This document shows positions 1-11,219 of a stretch of DNA of 64,000 nucleotides, piece by piece. Origin of the DNA: Spirometra erinaceieuropaei (lineage: Eukaryota; Platyhelminthes; Cestoda; Diphyllobothriidea; Diphyllobothriidae); the NCBI GenBank assembly GCA_902702965.1, contig CACRXP010000866.1:100730-164729 (forward strand), given 5' to 3'. The translations under genes were made by a program, and so were the position numbers. Every line of letters begins with the position of its first letter. Position 1 is the stretch's first letter. The notes under the pieces were generated by a model that was not told where the DNA came from, did not search any database, and worked only from the letters and a program-made list of their open reading frames with translations.

Positions 1-862
1 TGGCTTTCGAGCGGACTTCTTTTCGGCTGCATGCAGAAACTATACTCTGCAAAAAATGGCTACTTAAGTAGCATGCATTTTTCTTGATGATTTTCGATGC
101 TCTTAAAAATTCAGTTATATTTTATGGAGAACGTGCGTAAAAATATTCATTATTTTGCTCATTCGGTAGCAAATTACGTCTTCTTCCAATATGATACCCG
201 AAGGAAGGGTATAATTCGATTTTAAAAAAAAGTTTCTAATTGTGAGATTTTTTAGTATCGTGAATTGGCCGTTTATAAATCGTCATGTCTTTGCATTTGC
301 CAATGTGGCCTGTAAAGTTAACAATAAGGCCCAAATCTATTGCCAAATTTTATGAACCCCATATGGTCTCCTCTTAATACCATAGACAAATTTATAGTTT
401 TCGGTACGCAGAAAATATACGGCTTGTAATTTGGAAACCCTGAATGTAAGTGTAACGGCAGGTCGGATTCAAAATTATTTGGGAATAGGAAAAGTTCTTT
501 AAAACTGAAATATACTCTTCCCTCAAGTATAAGATTGAAAGAAGACGTAATTCGCTACCGAATGAACAGAAGAATGAATATTTTTATGCATCTTCTGTAT
601 AAAATATAATTGAATTTTTAAGGACATCGAAAATCAATGAGAAAAAATGCATACTACTTAAGTAGCCATTTTTTACAGAGTATGGTTTTTGGATGCAACC
701 GGATAGAAGTTTATTCGAAAGCCAACATCCTCAGGTAACTGAATTATCATAGAATTATGCTGTATGATGATTAGTTTTACAACCTACTTAATTAATCTTT
801 TCGAAGCAGAAACGCATTGCGGAATTTCGGTTGACATTTCATGAGTTAGCCCACCTACTGTA
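1..862. mobile_element. Foldback (long inverted repeat) element, copy 1, cut by window start
   Basis: The right end reads TGAGTTAGCCCACCTACTG followed by TA, the terminal motif shared with six other copies in this window. The two halves are inverted copies: GGCTACTTAAGTAGCATGCA near 58 and its complement near 655, and TTTTCGATGC near 91 and its complement near 627. About 100 bases of the left end lie outside the window. There is no coding capacity. The TA flank suggests a non-autonomous Tc1/mariner-type element (inference). Confidence 0.75.
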
Positions 863-1498
863 ACTACCACAACATATTCCCTATTGCCTCTAGTGGCTAG
901 TCATCTCATTTCTAAAATATCGAAATACGTTGTCCAAGCAGAAAAATACTGTCAGTAGCAGCAACAACCGCAGGCTGACTGTAATAGAACTCAGCACAAC
1001 AGCCGCCACACAGTTTATATAAAGCTAATTTATCAATGACAACATTGGGGTGTTCTGCGCAGTAGTGTCCGATGAAAAGGTGACACGCATGCAACATGTT
1101 AGTGTGACTGTCGTGAACGACGACCACCACCACCATCTCTAGCCCACGCGGTGGGCGCAGACGTGACATGCAAGGGAAGTTTTTTTTACAATGAAGCAGA
1201 CTTTCGACGTATCGACCTCACTCCCCTCTTCCCATGTCCGCATTGTTCCAGTAGTAGGGCATGGTCAGAGCGACCGGAGGTGGGCGGGAGAGCAGCGGCT
1301 GACAGGAGCAAGCAGTCCGCCTATGCCTGCCATGCACGACCTGAGACTTCAGGCTTCAGTTTTTGAGTTAAGACCTCACCTAGGTGAGAAGTGCCAAACG
1401 TTGAGAAGAATTTACTCAGTCCTGAGAAGGGCCGATGTTCGACGACAGCCTGACAAGGAAAAGCATGTCAGAGGAAAGGGGAGTGCTTACCGGATCGA

Positions 1499-1565
1499 GG
1501 GAGTTGTTTGGCTGACGTTTCGGAGAGCTTGGGCGACTCTGCATTATCGAAGCTTCTAATGCAAA
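1499..1565 (-). ncRNA. Degenerate hammerhead-like motif at Penelope element edge
   Basis: Read on the minus strand this has TCGATAATG, then GAGTC...GCTCTC able to pair weakly, then CGAAACGTC, an arrangement like the minimal hammerhead motifs known from Penelope-like elements. The CUGAUGA box is mutated. It is an inverted partner of the motif near 2441-2490. Probably inactive. Confidence 0.3.
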
Positions 1566-1609
1566 AATCGATCGGAATTTTGAAACACACTGCAGCACAC
1601 CAGCCGACA

Positions 1610-2215
1610 AAAGAGTTAAATGGCAATACCTTCATGACCTGTTTCGAGCCAATGGATACCAAAGCTACTTTATCAACCAAAGCAGACACCGTGTGAACAA
1701 ACGACGGCTACAAGAAGAACAACCCGAAGTCTGGAGGACTATTCCTTACATTAAAGGAGTCTCCGAGGCGGTTTCACGACTGTTATAACCCACCAGGGTA
1801 GGCATTGCCCATCGAATCCAGGCGACGCTCTTCGCCGTTTGATGCAACCCAAAGACATGCTGCCACCCACTGAAACCTCAACAGTTGCCTATTAAATACG
1901 TTGTAACGAGGGAGACTGCAACTATGTTGGAGAAACCGAATGGAAATTGCAGACCCGCCTACATGAGCACAAACTGGCAAGTCGGAGAGTAGACCCAAAC
2001 TCAGAGCTTGCGACTCACATCGGAGAAACTGGCCACAGTTTTGACTTTCAAAGAGCAGCCGTCTTAGGCCGGAGCACCTCAAGGACAGAAAGTCTCACAC
2101 TTGAGGCTCGGTATTCAGATGCCAACTTCATCAACAGGCACCTAGACCTTCCTGCTGCCTCTAAAGTTCTACGTTACTAAATACGCCATGACGAGAACAA
2201 GACAGTCATAAGGAG
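1610..2215 (+). mobile_element. Penelope-like element fragment (RT end plus GIY-YIG endonuclease), decayed
   Basis: Around 1616-1790 one frame reads like the region between reverse transcriptase and endonuclease of Penelope-like elements, including FRANGYQSYFIN and IPYIKGVSEAVSR. From about 1910 to 2180 another frame reads CNYVGETEWKLQTRLHEHKL, then ELATHIGETGHSFDF, and ends ASKVLRY before a TAA. This is the GIY-YIG nuclease (YVG, R-x3-H) and the usual C-terminal stretch. The two blocks are in different frames, and the catalytic RT core is absent. It is flanked by inverted hammerhead-like motifs (1499-1565 and 2441-2490), consistent with Penelope terminal repeats, which may be inverted. It is a dead fragment. 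Confidence 0.72.
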
Positions 2216-2440
2216 CTTAAGAATACCGAGCAAACACGGCCTGTCGACCAGTTCACCCCAAAAGGGGGGGACAGAAACTCAACTAACCCCAATTGAGGTG
2301 ATGACACACAACACAGGAGGCCACCAACACTCACAAACGACGGCCAGTAGGCCAAGGAAGCAATAAAATAAAAAAAAAATGATCAGCCCAAGGCCAACTA
2401 ATTAGACCGTCTATTCAAAATTCTGATCGATTTTTGTGCT

Positions 2441-2490
2441 AGACGCTTTGATGATGGAGAGCCATCCAAGCTCTTCGAAACGTCAGCCAA
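2441..2490 (+). ncRNA. Hammerhead-like motif downstream of Penelope fragment
   Basis: The plus strand has TTGATGATGGAGAGC, a 7-base loop, then GCTCTTCGAAACGTC. GAGAGC can pair with GCTCTT to form stem II, and GAAAC-GTC is the 3' core of minimal hammerheads. The first core base is T instead of C, so activity is doubtful. It is inverted relative to 1499-1565. Confidence 0.35.
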
Positions 2491-2519
2491 ACAATTCTCA
2501 CGATCCGGTGAGCACTTCC

Positions 2520-3650
2520 CTTTCCTCAGATTATCGACCCGGATCTCTCACGTTTTCTAACCCGAAAAAACATGTCAGCGGGCGTTCTAAATGACTGCGG
2601 CACCCAATGCCTTGCACCTTCAGGTAGGTGCTGTGTGTCTACACTAGAGCATGTACATTCAGGCGCGTGAACGTCTAACTCCCATTCGAATTTGTTGCTC
2701 CATCTGATCTGGGTTATGATAGAAGGTGCCACTACTGAAGCGGCCTATGAGAACCAACTATTCAAAGTACGTCATACATGAAGCAATGAAGAGTCGATAG
2801 CCGGAGAACCAGATCCTCAAGGTTATTTTATCCGCCTCAGACTTCAAAGTCACCTTAATAGTCGAGGTAGAGTCTATGAAGTCCTGTGGGGCCGAGCATA
2901 TCAGGTCGGCTTTTACCAAACACAATCCGTTCGTTTCCTGTAATGACAGAAGTCAGAAAACAGTAAAAGCTAACTTACACAGTGCACGCAGTGGGTCGCT
3001 GTAAGTTGTCGGGTAACCTGTGGGTCGGAACATGGCGTTCCGTTCGTGAATAGCGGAATGAGGTTAACATGTGTCTAGTAAGTTCCTATCAGCACAAGAA
3101 ACCGACTGATTGTTAGACGCCTGACTGGTCTAGCCGTGGGATGATTTGGTCAGGGGGAGGGGGAACTATCACTAGGGGTCAGGAAGGGCAGGACGCGCCG
3201 ACTAGTGTCCGCTGTTTGTGGGCGTAGCCACGATTCAGAGCAGGTGGACAAGGGGCGCCGTGGTATAGGCCTGAGCAGCTGTCGTGCGTTAGTAGCGTAC
3301 CAGCAAGGTAGCTCGGTTGTCGAGACCGTTGACTGACAGCCAGACGCCGGAAAATGGGGCGCTGGAGCTGCTCCTACAGTAGCGTCTCCAAGACTTCGTT
3401 TTAGGTTCTAACAAAAGTTGCGACGGGCTTATGAGGAGACATCCGATAACTGGGGTGATACCGGCGCCAGCATGGAAGACGCCGGCTGCTCCAACTGGTT
3501 GTTCACTTGCGGACCCATCGCACCAAGACTGATAAACCGCCGCCCACGTCCTATCTGCTCATACTGCCCAAGGACATTCGATCATCAGATGTGAATATTT
3601 GGCCATTTGAGCCTCCATGCGATTTTTCGAGAAAACTGCCTGCCAGACCT
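2520..3650. other. No gene recognised
   Basis: Open frames here are short and show no recognisable family, splice-bounded exon or repeat with a second copy in the window. The composition is balanced, with a G-rich run near 3150. It could be decayed repeat or intergenic DNA. Confidence 0.5.
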
Positions 3651-3654
3651 TATC

Positions 3655-4055
3655 ATCACACCCTGACCTCCCTACCCGACAGTTCGACCGTCGTGCTCGA
3701 CGATGTCCACCGTGTGCTCCACAGCAAGGGTAGACTTGCACAGCACTACCGCACTCACCTAGACCCGGTGTCAAGATATAGTCCAGAAGACCGGAGTTGA
3801 GAGAGGGCGCAGGTGGATGGCGGGGCCGGATCCGCACCTAGGCGTACCACTACACCCCTACTCCGCAACAATCAGGGTTCTGATCAGCAACAACAAAAGA
3901 ACGGGTCGGAAGGAGGAGGATGACTGGGCACGAATGCACCTACCGGTGGGGCACCAGGTGGCAGAGAACTGTCAGCGCTCGTCAGGCCGCGAGGGCAATG
4001 GTTTGCTGAATCTTGTCATTGCAGACGTACGCAATCCTTAAGACCCAGAAGGGTG
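3655..4055 (+). repeat. GC-rich dispersed repeat (family A), copy 1
   Basis: It shares ordered blocks with 10735-11215, 43735-44180 and, inverted, 36555-37045: GACGATGTCCACCGTGTGCT, ACCGCACTC, a block around GGTGTCAAGA, GCGTACCACT, and a final block with GCGAGGGCAATGGTTTGCTG. No tRNA-like promoter, coding region or clear terminal repeat is seen. The nature of the element is unknown. Confidence 0.65.
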
Positions 4056-4059
4056 ACAC

Positions 4060-5440
4060 GCAGCCCTGTAATTAGCCATATCCCTTCAAAGGCAAGTAAA
4101 AACAGCGGAAGTGGCCTCAATATATGGAAAAAGGCGTGTTCTTACGTTCACGGAAGAAAAATATTAGTATTTCTAAGGGACGTAAAAGAAAAGATCAAAA
4201 GTGTCAAATTTTTACTTGGCGTCGCCGTGCAACAATGCAAAGTACACAGGGATCCGTCAACCGAGTGCACTAATAAAGCACTTCTTAAAGAGGTAACTTA
4301 CTAAGGAAAGTTTTCTTATTTATCGAAGACATATTCGTTGCTGACTTTCGTTGTGGACAGACATTTTTCTCGAAAATGAAGTTTGATGTTTGAATGAGTC
4401 TTCACATGTGACCCAAACGACCATCTTCTTGAAAAGGGGCGCCCGAACACTCACTACTTCGGTAAATCCCTTCAAGTGTAAGCTTATTTTAAAGTTCTCA
4501 CAGACAGGTAATTCAGAATCTGTCTTTATGGAAGATCGGGTGAAAACACTGAAAATCATGAAGTATTCAGCAAAATTTCGAGGCCGATCTGAAACTCAGC
4601 GTAATCCAAAACGAACGAGAATTGTAAATTAATTTAACGGAAAAAAGCTCTCTCTATAAACAGAAAATGTTATGTTTACGATCACGCCTGCCAGTTCTAT
4701 TTAAATTTACTAGGCACCGACCGGCCTAATGGCATGTCACCTTATGAAAACATCTGTTTCTACGACGTTCCCATCGGTGAAATCAAGGAAAATCTAGCTT
4801 CTCTTGTTGAACCCCATCTCAATTACATCAAAGAAATAAAATTAAAAACGAAACACTGGAAAACTGTTTTGGAATCTACACTCGGATTGTAGGCAGTTGA
4901 CAAACCGTCATATATGAAATCACACTACTCATTAAACGATATTTAGATGTAAAATTCACTAAAACACTATTATTAAACGTTATTTTATTTCTACTTTCAT
5001 ATTTACTACGTTTCGGTATGCGAATACATTCTATGCATCTAAAAACGAAGTTCACTAAATTAAAGCCATTTCTGACGTTTTCGGGATATTGCGCATTTCA
5101 AAATAAATCGACATTTCTAAACAACGCAACACTGCCAATAACACTTCTTTCATGTTTTTAATTCTTTCAAACTTGTACTTGATTGACATAGACATTGGAC
5201 TCATGAAAAGGTGTCGGTTTGCGAGTGATTGGCAATCATTCGTAAATTTCGACATATTTCATCAGTTAGGTCACTAACTGTATATTAACTCCCTCCACGT
5301 CATGCTCTACGTCCCGTAACGAACATACTTCTTTCAGACAGCAGGGTTACGATTGTCTTCGCCATCGCCGGTATCGCGGGTGCAAATACACTTTTCAGAA
5401 AGGGTATATCCCACGTACATGGCAAGTATGCCCCTTGATG
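4060..5440. other. AT-rich stretch with a possible foldback remnant
   Basis: No gene is recognised. Near 5250-5281 the sequence TTTCATCAGTTAGGTCACTAACTGTA resembles the terminal motif of the foldback family, so an old copy may end there. The remainder (4320-5250) is AT-rich without clear homology to other parts of the window. Confidence 0.35.
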
Positions 5441-5621
5441 TGGCCCGGTACGCACGCACAGACGGGCTGTTACAGCTTCGTCAGCCACCGTGGCCAATTC
5501 CAGCGGTAGATGTCTGACCGAAACGAACGGTAGACTGATGAGTGTAATAAGGAAGAGAGAGAGAGCGAAACCGACAGCGGGGATCCCCACCCCACGACAA
5601 ACAAACGAATTCCTAATCAAA

Positions 5622-5845
5622 ATAAATTTAACGGGCCCCAATTTACCTCGACGCGCTAAAAGTCATGAACTGGAAGGCTGCCAACTGGTTATTTTCAGGA
5701 CTGTTACTCAAGCTTGATGGCTTTCAATTTGCTCGGTTCCGTGCTGCTTATTCTCATGAAAACCTGACACATTGTATGGTGGCCAGACCGTGTGTGGCAC
5801 GCGCAGACGGACTGTTTAGTTTTGTCAACCACCGCGTCTGACTCG
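5622..5845 (+). repeat. Dispersed repeat family C, copy 1
   Basis: It matches 6668-6915 and more weakly 56487-56680: AAAATAAATTTAACGGG, CCTCGACGCGCTAAAAGTC, GGCTGCCAACTGG, and TGTGTGGCACGCGCAGACGG. A short extra piece (ACGCACAGACGGGCTG) sits near 5451. No coding capacity or tRNA-like boxes are seen. Confidence 0.65.
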
Positions 5846-6086
5846 GTATATTCGTTGGCATTCCAAGGTCTCCATGCCTGTTAGGCGTACTCTAGATGAG
5901 GCCGCATGCAGGTGCCAAATATTTAGGAAAAGCAGTCAGAGTAATATCCCGTAAAGGCTCGCCAAATGAGTTACAATGTAGCCGTAGCCGGTTTAGCCGC
6001 CTTCGCGCAGTGAAGTGTTGGTTTGAGTGAAGATGTAATCCATTCACCCAAGTCCTTCTGACCGTCAACCTGTTACAATGGTGTGC

Positions 6087-6668
6087 CGTGTAGAAAGTAA
6101 GTTCTATGGCTGGAGGCCCTGAAGCTGCCGAGGTTAAGAAAGTTGCACTTGCTTATACTGAAGGGCATAAGCCAGCGCTTCAAGCGTGTTTACGTTCACT
6201 TGCAAGTGGTCTGCGTCTGCCGCATTGTGAATAACATTCCACAATTTCATGTCGTCGGCAAACAGGATGGCATCACAGTCTAGGTCCTAGACACAGTCAT
6301 TAATAAAGACGAGGAATAACGTGGGACCTAAGACTGAGCTCTGTTGGACGCCACTCACCACGCTTACATCTGTGGACTGTTGACGCCCGACCTGCACTCT
6401 TTGTGACCGTCCAGCCAAAAAGCTCTGGATCCATATAAGAAGGCGTCCACGAATTCCAGCGTTGCGCAGTTTGTACAAGAGACGTTGGTGAGAAACGCTC
6501 TCGAAGGCGTTTTTAAAGTCGAGGTAAATGGCGTATACCACATTGCCTTCATTGCGTGCCTTGGTCCAGCGTTCAAGCGTAAAGAGCAGATTCGTGTGAC
6601 AGGACCTACCACTTCGAAAGCCGTGTTGGGAATCGAAGAGAATATGATGCCGCTCGAAGAACTCACCA
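6087..6668 (-). mobile_element. CR1/Jockey-like LINE reverse transcriptase fragment
   Basis: The minus strand reads through RT domains: DSQHGFRSGRSCHTNLLFTL, then AIYLDFKNAFESVSHQRLLY (first catalytic Asp), GIRGRLLIWIQSFLAGR, SVLGPTLFLVFINDC, and the catalytic FADD block (DAILFADDMKLWNVI) followed by NVNTLEALAYALQYKQVQL. The family matches CR1/L2-like non-LTR retrotransposons, which copy their RNA at a nicked target. One in-frame TAG follows INDCV, and the GVPQGS motif reads GVQQSS, so this copy is inactive. About 190 codons are present; the endonuclease and C-terminal parts are missing. Family C repeat sequence directly abuts its N-terminal side. Confidence 0.85.
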
Positions 6669-6915
6669 AAATAAATTCAACGAGCCCGAATGTGCCTCGA
6701 CGCGCTAAAAGTCGTGAACTGGCAGGCTGCCACCTGTCGGGATAACTGGTTCTTCTCAGAACTGCTATTCAGTCTCGATGGCTCCTTCTTAATTTGGCCT
6801 TTCATGGCAGTTCCAATTTGCTCGGTTTCTTGCTGCCCATGCTCCCGAGAACCTGGTACGTGTGTGGCACGCGCAGACGGACTGTCTAGTCTTGGCAGTT
6901 ACTGCGCCTGAGCCC
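6668..6915 (+). repeat. Dispersed repeat family C, copy 2
   Basis: It has the same block order as 5622-5845, with CCTCGACGCGCTAAAAGTCG, GGCAGGCTGCCACC and TGTGTGGCACGCGCAGACGG. It abuts the LINE fragment on its left, so family C may be a LINE-associated end or an independent insertion. Confidence 0.65.
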
Positions 6916-7585
6916 ACGTACGGTCATCTTGAGACTGTCCTGCCAGCAGGCAAGGGAGAGAGTGCGTGCGGCGGCTGGTGAGAACGTCCGCTTCATTCTT
7001 AGATAATTCCACAAGGTGGACGCCGTCGCCTTCGACGGTGGGTGCAACCGGAACTCAGCGTAGCCAGACAGTGGGCATCCCAAGTCAAGCCTGAGGACTG
7101 ATCATGCGCCTTGATATTCACACAGACTTGCTCAGTTATCGCGATCATCTACTGATAGCCAGACGCTGAGGGACTGGAGCGGCTTTTACAGCGGCAAGAA
7201 AGCCGGAAGCGACCCGCCCAGTTATCTACTAGCTTGTCGACGAAATATTTCTAGTGGTCATTACCGGTAGTTACAGTGTCCGTTGCTACGTTAATAGAGG
7301 AGACCTGCTAGCTAAAGAAAACTCTCGTCGTCCGCTCCGCTAGCTGGAAATATCTGCGAGCATCAACTTCCGGCGGAATTTCAAGGAACCGGGTGGGAAA
7401 CGGCCGTATCGACTTTGATTTATTCGGGGAGAGATTACATCTGTTTCACATATCCTCGAACCTTTGACCTGGGGCAATGTGCAATTAGTTAAAGGCACGC
7501 ATTTTCGACAACGGCAGGCAGACTGAAATAGCCATTTTGGCTCCACATGTTGTCGTTTGTCGGAACTAGTCAATAATGGCCGTTA

Positions 7586-7621
7586 CTCTCTCTCTGCCTC
7601 TCTCTCTCTCTCTCTCTCTCT
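7586..7621 (+). repeat. (CT)n microsatellite
   Basis: CT dinucleotide run with one interruption. Confidence 0.95.
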
Positions 7622-7859
7622 TATCTGCAATATTAGGGACGCCGGATAGAATCTGATTCGATAAGCGTTTACGTTAGCTCCACATGAGTTATATGCTTTG
7701 GTAAATCATTTAGGACCTGGTTTTTAAGTTTCGATACCAACTATGCTCCTTAAATCTGGCCGAACAAAATCGCTGACATGAAGTCGGAGGGAAGTCCTGT
7801 TAGCCATTGTGTCTCGTATGAATTTTGCAAGGTAACCAACCCAACAACAGCTACTGAAA

Positions 7860-8680
7860 CTATTTGTGGTGTTTCCATACAGATGCTTTAGTTGGCCGCA
7901 GGTGCCAGCGAAAATCCGATCAGGCGATTTCGACCTCTCCGAGGTCCCCTGTCCGGGAAGACCGCTGAGGCATATCCTCGTCAGATTATCGAGGATTTAT
8001 CGGAGAAATCAAACTCGTCATGGCCTGCTGATAAGGAGCATCTTCAACAGATGAGAAAGGTCAGCCGACAAGGAGACTGAGTTCCACGCCGTCTTTCGAT
8101 AGAAAAAAATCCATAATTCCACATTCTGTGACTTTTTGCCAAGCAGACAGGAAAGGGAGCGAGTTCCTTGTCGAATTGTCATTGGGAATAATAATCGGAT
8201 TCTCTACGTTAACCACCAGCGCAAATACCAATGACTTTTCACAGGTTGGACACCAGTTCCCATGCCCATATGCCAAGAAACTCTTGTAATGTGTTTGGTG
8301 AAATATGATAGACATACTTTACTTTGAGCTGTTGGAACAAGGTCAGGTAGTAACAGCAAAAATCTGCTGTCAACAATTAGAATGTTTGAACCAAGTTCTT
8401 GTCATTAAACACCCGGAGCTAATCAGTGTAATAGGTGTCATACAGCTTGCCGACAACGCGAGACCACGCTCGTACAGACAGACGCAGAACAAGGTTCGAG
8501 ATTTAATTTCGGAACTTTTGCCTCATCCGCCCTATTCACTTGATCGTGCGCCAGTCGGTAATCATTCGTTCAGAGCCCTGCAACACTTGCTAGGGGAAAT
8601 AAACTATTTGAAATATCAATGCTACCATAACAGGTTCCTTGAAATTCTTTTCGTCAAAACAAGTTTTCTTTTATAAAGAG
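7860..8680 (+). mobile_element. Mariner transposase remnant, copy 1
   Basis: The frames here read as a mariner transposase with frameshifts. GDFDLSEVPCPGRP (about 7940) matches the linker after the DNA-binding part. RIVIGNNNRILYVNHQRK (about 8170) matches the block with the first catalytic Asp, here Asn. KYDRHTLL precedes ELLEQGQVVTAKICCQQLE (about 8328). DNARPRSYRQTQNKV holds the second Asp, and LLPHPPYSLDRAPVGNHSFR the third. The family cuts and pastes at TA sites. The lost first Asp, frameshifts and altered YSPDLAPSDYH-type block mean it is dead. A related copy follows in the same direction about 1 kb downstream. Confidence 0.85.
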
Positions 8681-8924
8681 GGAACTGAAAACTTAGCTTT
8701 AAGATAGGCAGCATTGACCGATGAAGATTGCCGATATATAACTGATAAAGAAATATAACGCTTTTCGATGGACGATTTTCTTGCCATTCATTGAAAAAAT
8801 CACATAAGTTTCGGATACCTCGAGCATGTGACATTTGTGATGTTATGAAATAGTAACTTTCGAAAAAACTTTATTTCTTGCAAAGCGATCATAATAAATA
8901 AACTGGATAATGGCCTTCTGCGCT

Positions 8925-9560
8925 CAACCGTTAAAGCTAGTCCCCGTCAAACCATCGAGAAATTATAAGCAAAATTAAATTCGTCATGATCTACCGTTCG
9001 GGAGTACATTCAACTGATAAGGGATTGGGGTCCAACGTTAACTTTCGATAGAAAACAAAGCCTGGTCTTCCACAGTCCGTAACGAATTGCTAAGCATATG
9101 GGGAGTAGCCATTACTTCATCGATGAGGAGTGGATTCTTTATGTTAAAAACGAGCTCAAACAACAATGGCTTTCAACAGGCCAGGCGTCGAAATCGGGCC
9201 CATTACCCAAGAAAGTCTTACTGTGTCTTCGGTGGAGCATGGTAGTCATACTAAACTTGTAGCCACTGAAACAAGGTCAGGTTGTAACAATGGACCTTTA
9301 CAGTCAGCAATGATAAAGTTTGGATCAAGCTCTTGCCGTTAAACCTCCAGCGATAAGTAATGGCCAAGGTGTTATTCCGCGCATAAGAACTCGAGACCAC
9401 ATTCGGACGGACAGACAGACCCAGAACAGGGTTCGAGATTTAATTTTGAAACTCCTGCCTCATCTACCCTAGTCACCTGATAGTGCGCCAGCTGGTTATC
9501 ATTTGTTCAGATTTCTGCAGCACGTCCTGGGCGGAAACCTATTGGAAATATCGATGATGC
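8925..9560 (+). mobile_element. Mariner transposase remnant, copy 2
   Basis: It is parallel to the first copy. IDEEWILYVKNELKQQWLSTG (about 9120-9180) matches the first-Asp block, PLPKKVLLCLRWSM follows, and later RTDRQTQNRVRDLI and LLPHLP, a stop, then SPDSAPAGYHLFRFLQHVLG cover the third-Asp block. Several stops and frameshifts are present. Shared downstream sequence (compare 8640-8760 with 9580-9700) shows both copies keep the same 3' non-coding region. The two copies differ from each other by many bases. Confidence 0.82.
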
Positions 9561-9834
9561 CAAAACCGGGCCCTCTAAATTCTTTGCAGCAGAGCAAACT
9601 TCCGCTCAAAAAGAGGGTATTGAGAACTTAGTTTCGGGATGGTCAAGAGGCCTTGATAATTGCGGCGACTATATAATTCATTAAAAAATACAACGTTTTG
9701 CGGCGAAAATTCTTCAGGAGGGCTGATTTCTGTGGTCCTAAACAAGACACGGGAATAGGAACGTCCCGCTAAAGTGATAAAGATGGAACTGCGCATAATT
9801 CTGGAAATGCAAAATATCCCCATGTCTTAATCCC

Positions 9835-10030
9835 AAAATAACCTTACTATAAAATTAAACCGTCCCCCTAATCTTGACCCTAACTCCACCCTAAACCTTA
9901 AACCTGCAGTTAACACTTGCCCCTACCTTAACCCTAAACTTGGCCCTGACTTACCTTATCGTTAGCTTTAAGTCTAGACTTAAACCTAATCCCTAAACTA
10001 ACTCTGACCCTGACCTTAAACTGGAAGTTG
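9835..10030 (-). repeat. Degenerate telomere-like tract (CCCTAA type)
   Basis: Irregular hexamer-like units such as ACCCTAACTCCACCCTAAACC, CCTTAACCCTAAAC and TAATCCCTAAACTAACTC run for about 200 bases. They resemble decayed (CCCTAA)n, the complement of the flatworm telomere unit. The tract directly follows the second mariner remnant. Confidence 0.6.
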
Positions 10031-10734
10031 GCTCAAAGCCACCCGTATTGCAGGCGGTTCATGTCAGTCTTACCCATTTTTCTTGTCACTTATTAAAAAT
10101 ACGACATTACTTTCTGGTGCCCCCAATAAAAAATGCCTCTGGATTTTTGAAAACATGGCCTACAAGTATTCGTATGTATGACTTGTTTCAAACTTTTAGT
10201 CGAGACGCCAAATCAGTAGTTTTAAGGGTTACTTTGTCCCTATGGCAACTCGTGATTTTTCACTACTAGTTCAGGTTCAAACTTTTATGAACTATAAACC
10301 ACCACCCCACCAAACCATCCCACCAAAACGCGGGTCTGCATGATATAACACAAAAAAGTATATCGCACGACAGATTCCCTACGCCTCTCGACAGTTGTTA
10401 AAATAATCTGTGTCGTGTCTACTGCGCTAGGCCTGAACAACTTATTGTTCAAAGTAACCAGTGTGCAAACGCTGTTCAGCGCCGAAAAGGAGCCGACTTT
10501 ATTAAAACAAATGGTCCCCTTTAGGCAGGTGGTAACTGCGCTGTTGACTCCCCCGAATCCGACGCGCCAAAACGCAAATGAACCTTGGACTGGCCAGTAG
10601 TCAGTCACTGCGCTCCCGACTGTCGTATCTGGTGAAGGACGGCAAGAGAGACCAGCGGATAGGCGACCGTCAAGAGCAACTGTCAAGGTCGAGGCGAAAA
10701 CTCAAAAGTAAAAAAGAGGGTATTTTTACTACAC

Positions 10735-11215
10735 TCTTACCACCTCTCCTGACAGTTCGACCATCGATGCCGACGATGTCCACCGTATGCTACTCGACAA
10801 GGTGCAGCGGGCAGAATGATTTGAGCGTGAATTAGTCTATAATGATAGTAGACTTGCGCAACATCTACCGCACTTTCTCTTTTCCCCACTCCCTATTTGG
10901 ACCTGGTGTCAAGACAAAGTCAAGAAGACCGGAGGCAGGGAGGGACGCAGGTAGCTGGCACGGTCGAGCCCGCACCTTGGCGTTTGATTCCACACCCCTG
11001 GTTCACTTAGCAACTTAGCAGGTTTTTGATCAACAACAACAACAACACCCCAACAGGGGTCAGAAGAATGAGAATGATGACTGAGCAGCCATGCCCACCA
11101 TCTGTATACCCAGCGGGAGCGCAAGCGCATCTACCGACAAGGAACCAGGTGTCAGGGAACTGCCAGCGCATACCAGGCTGCGATGGCCATGGTTTGCTGA
11201 TACTGACGTAGCACA
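10735..11215 (+). repeat. GC-rich dispersed repeat (family A), copy 2
   Basis: Ordered blocks are shared with 3655-4055 and 43735-44180, including GACGATGTCCACCGTATGCT, GTGAATTAGTCTATAATG, ACCTGGTGTCAAGA, AGCGGGAGCGCAAGCGCATC and GATGGCCATGGTTTGCTGAT. A simple (CAA)n stretch near 11033 interrupts it. Open frames that cross it are repeat-derived. Confidence 0.7.
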
Positions 11216-11219
11216 CGCT

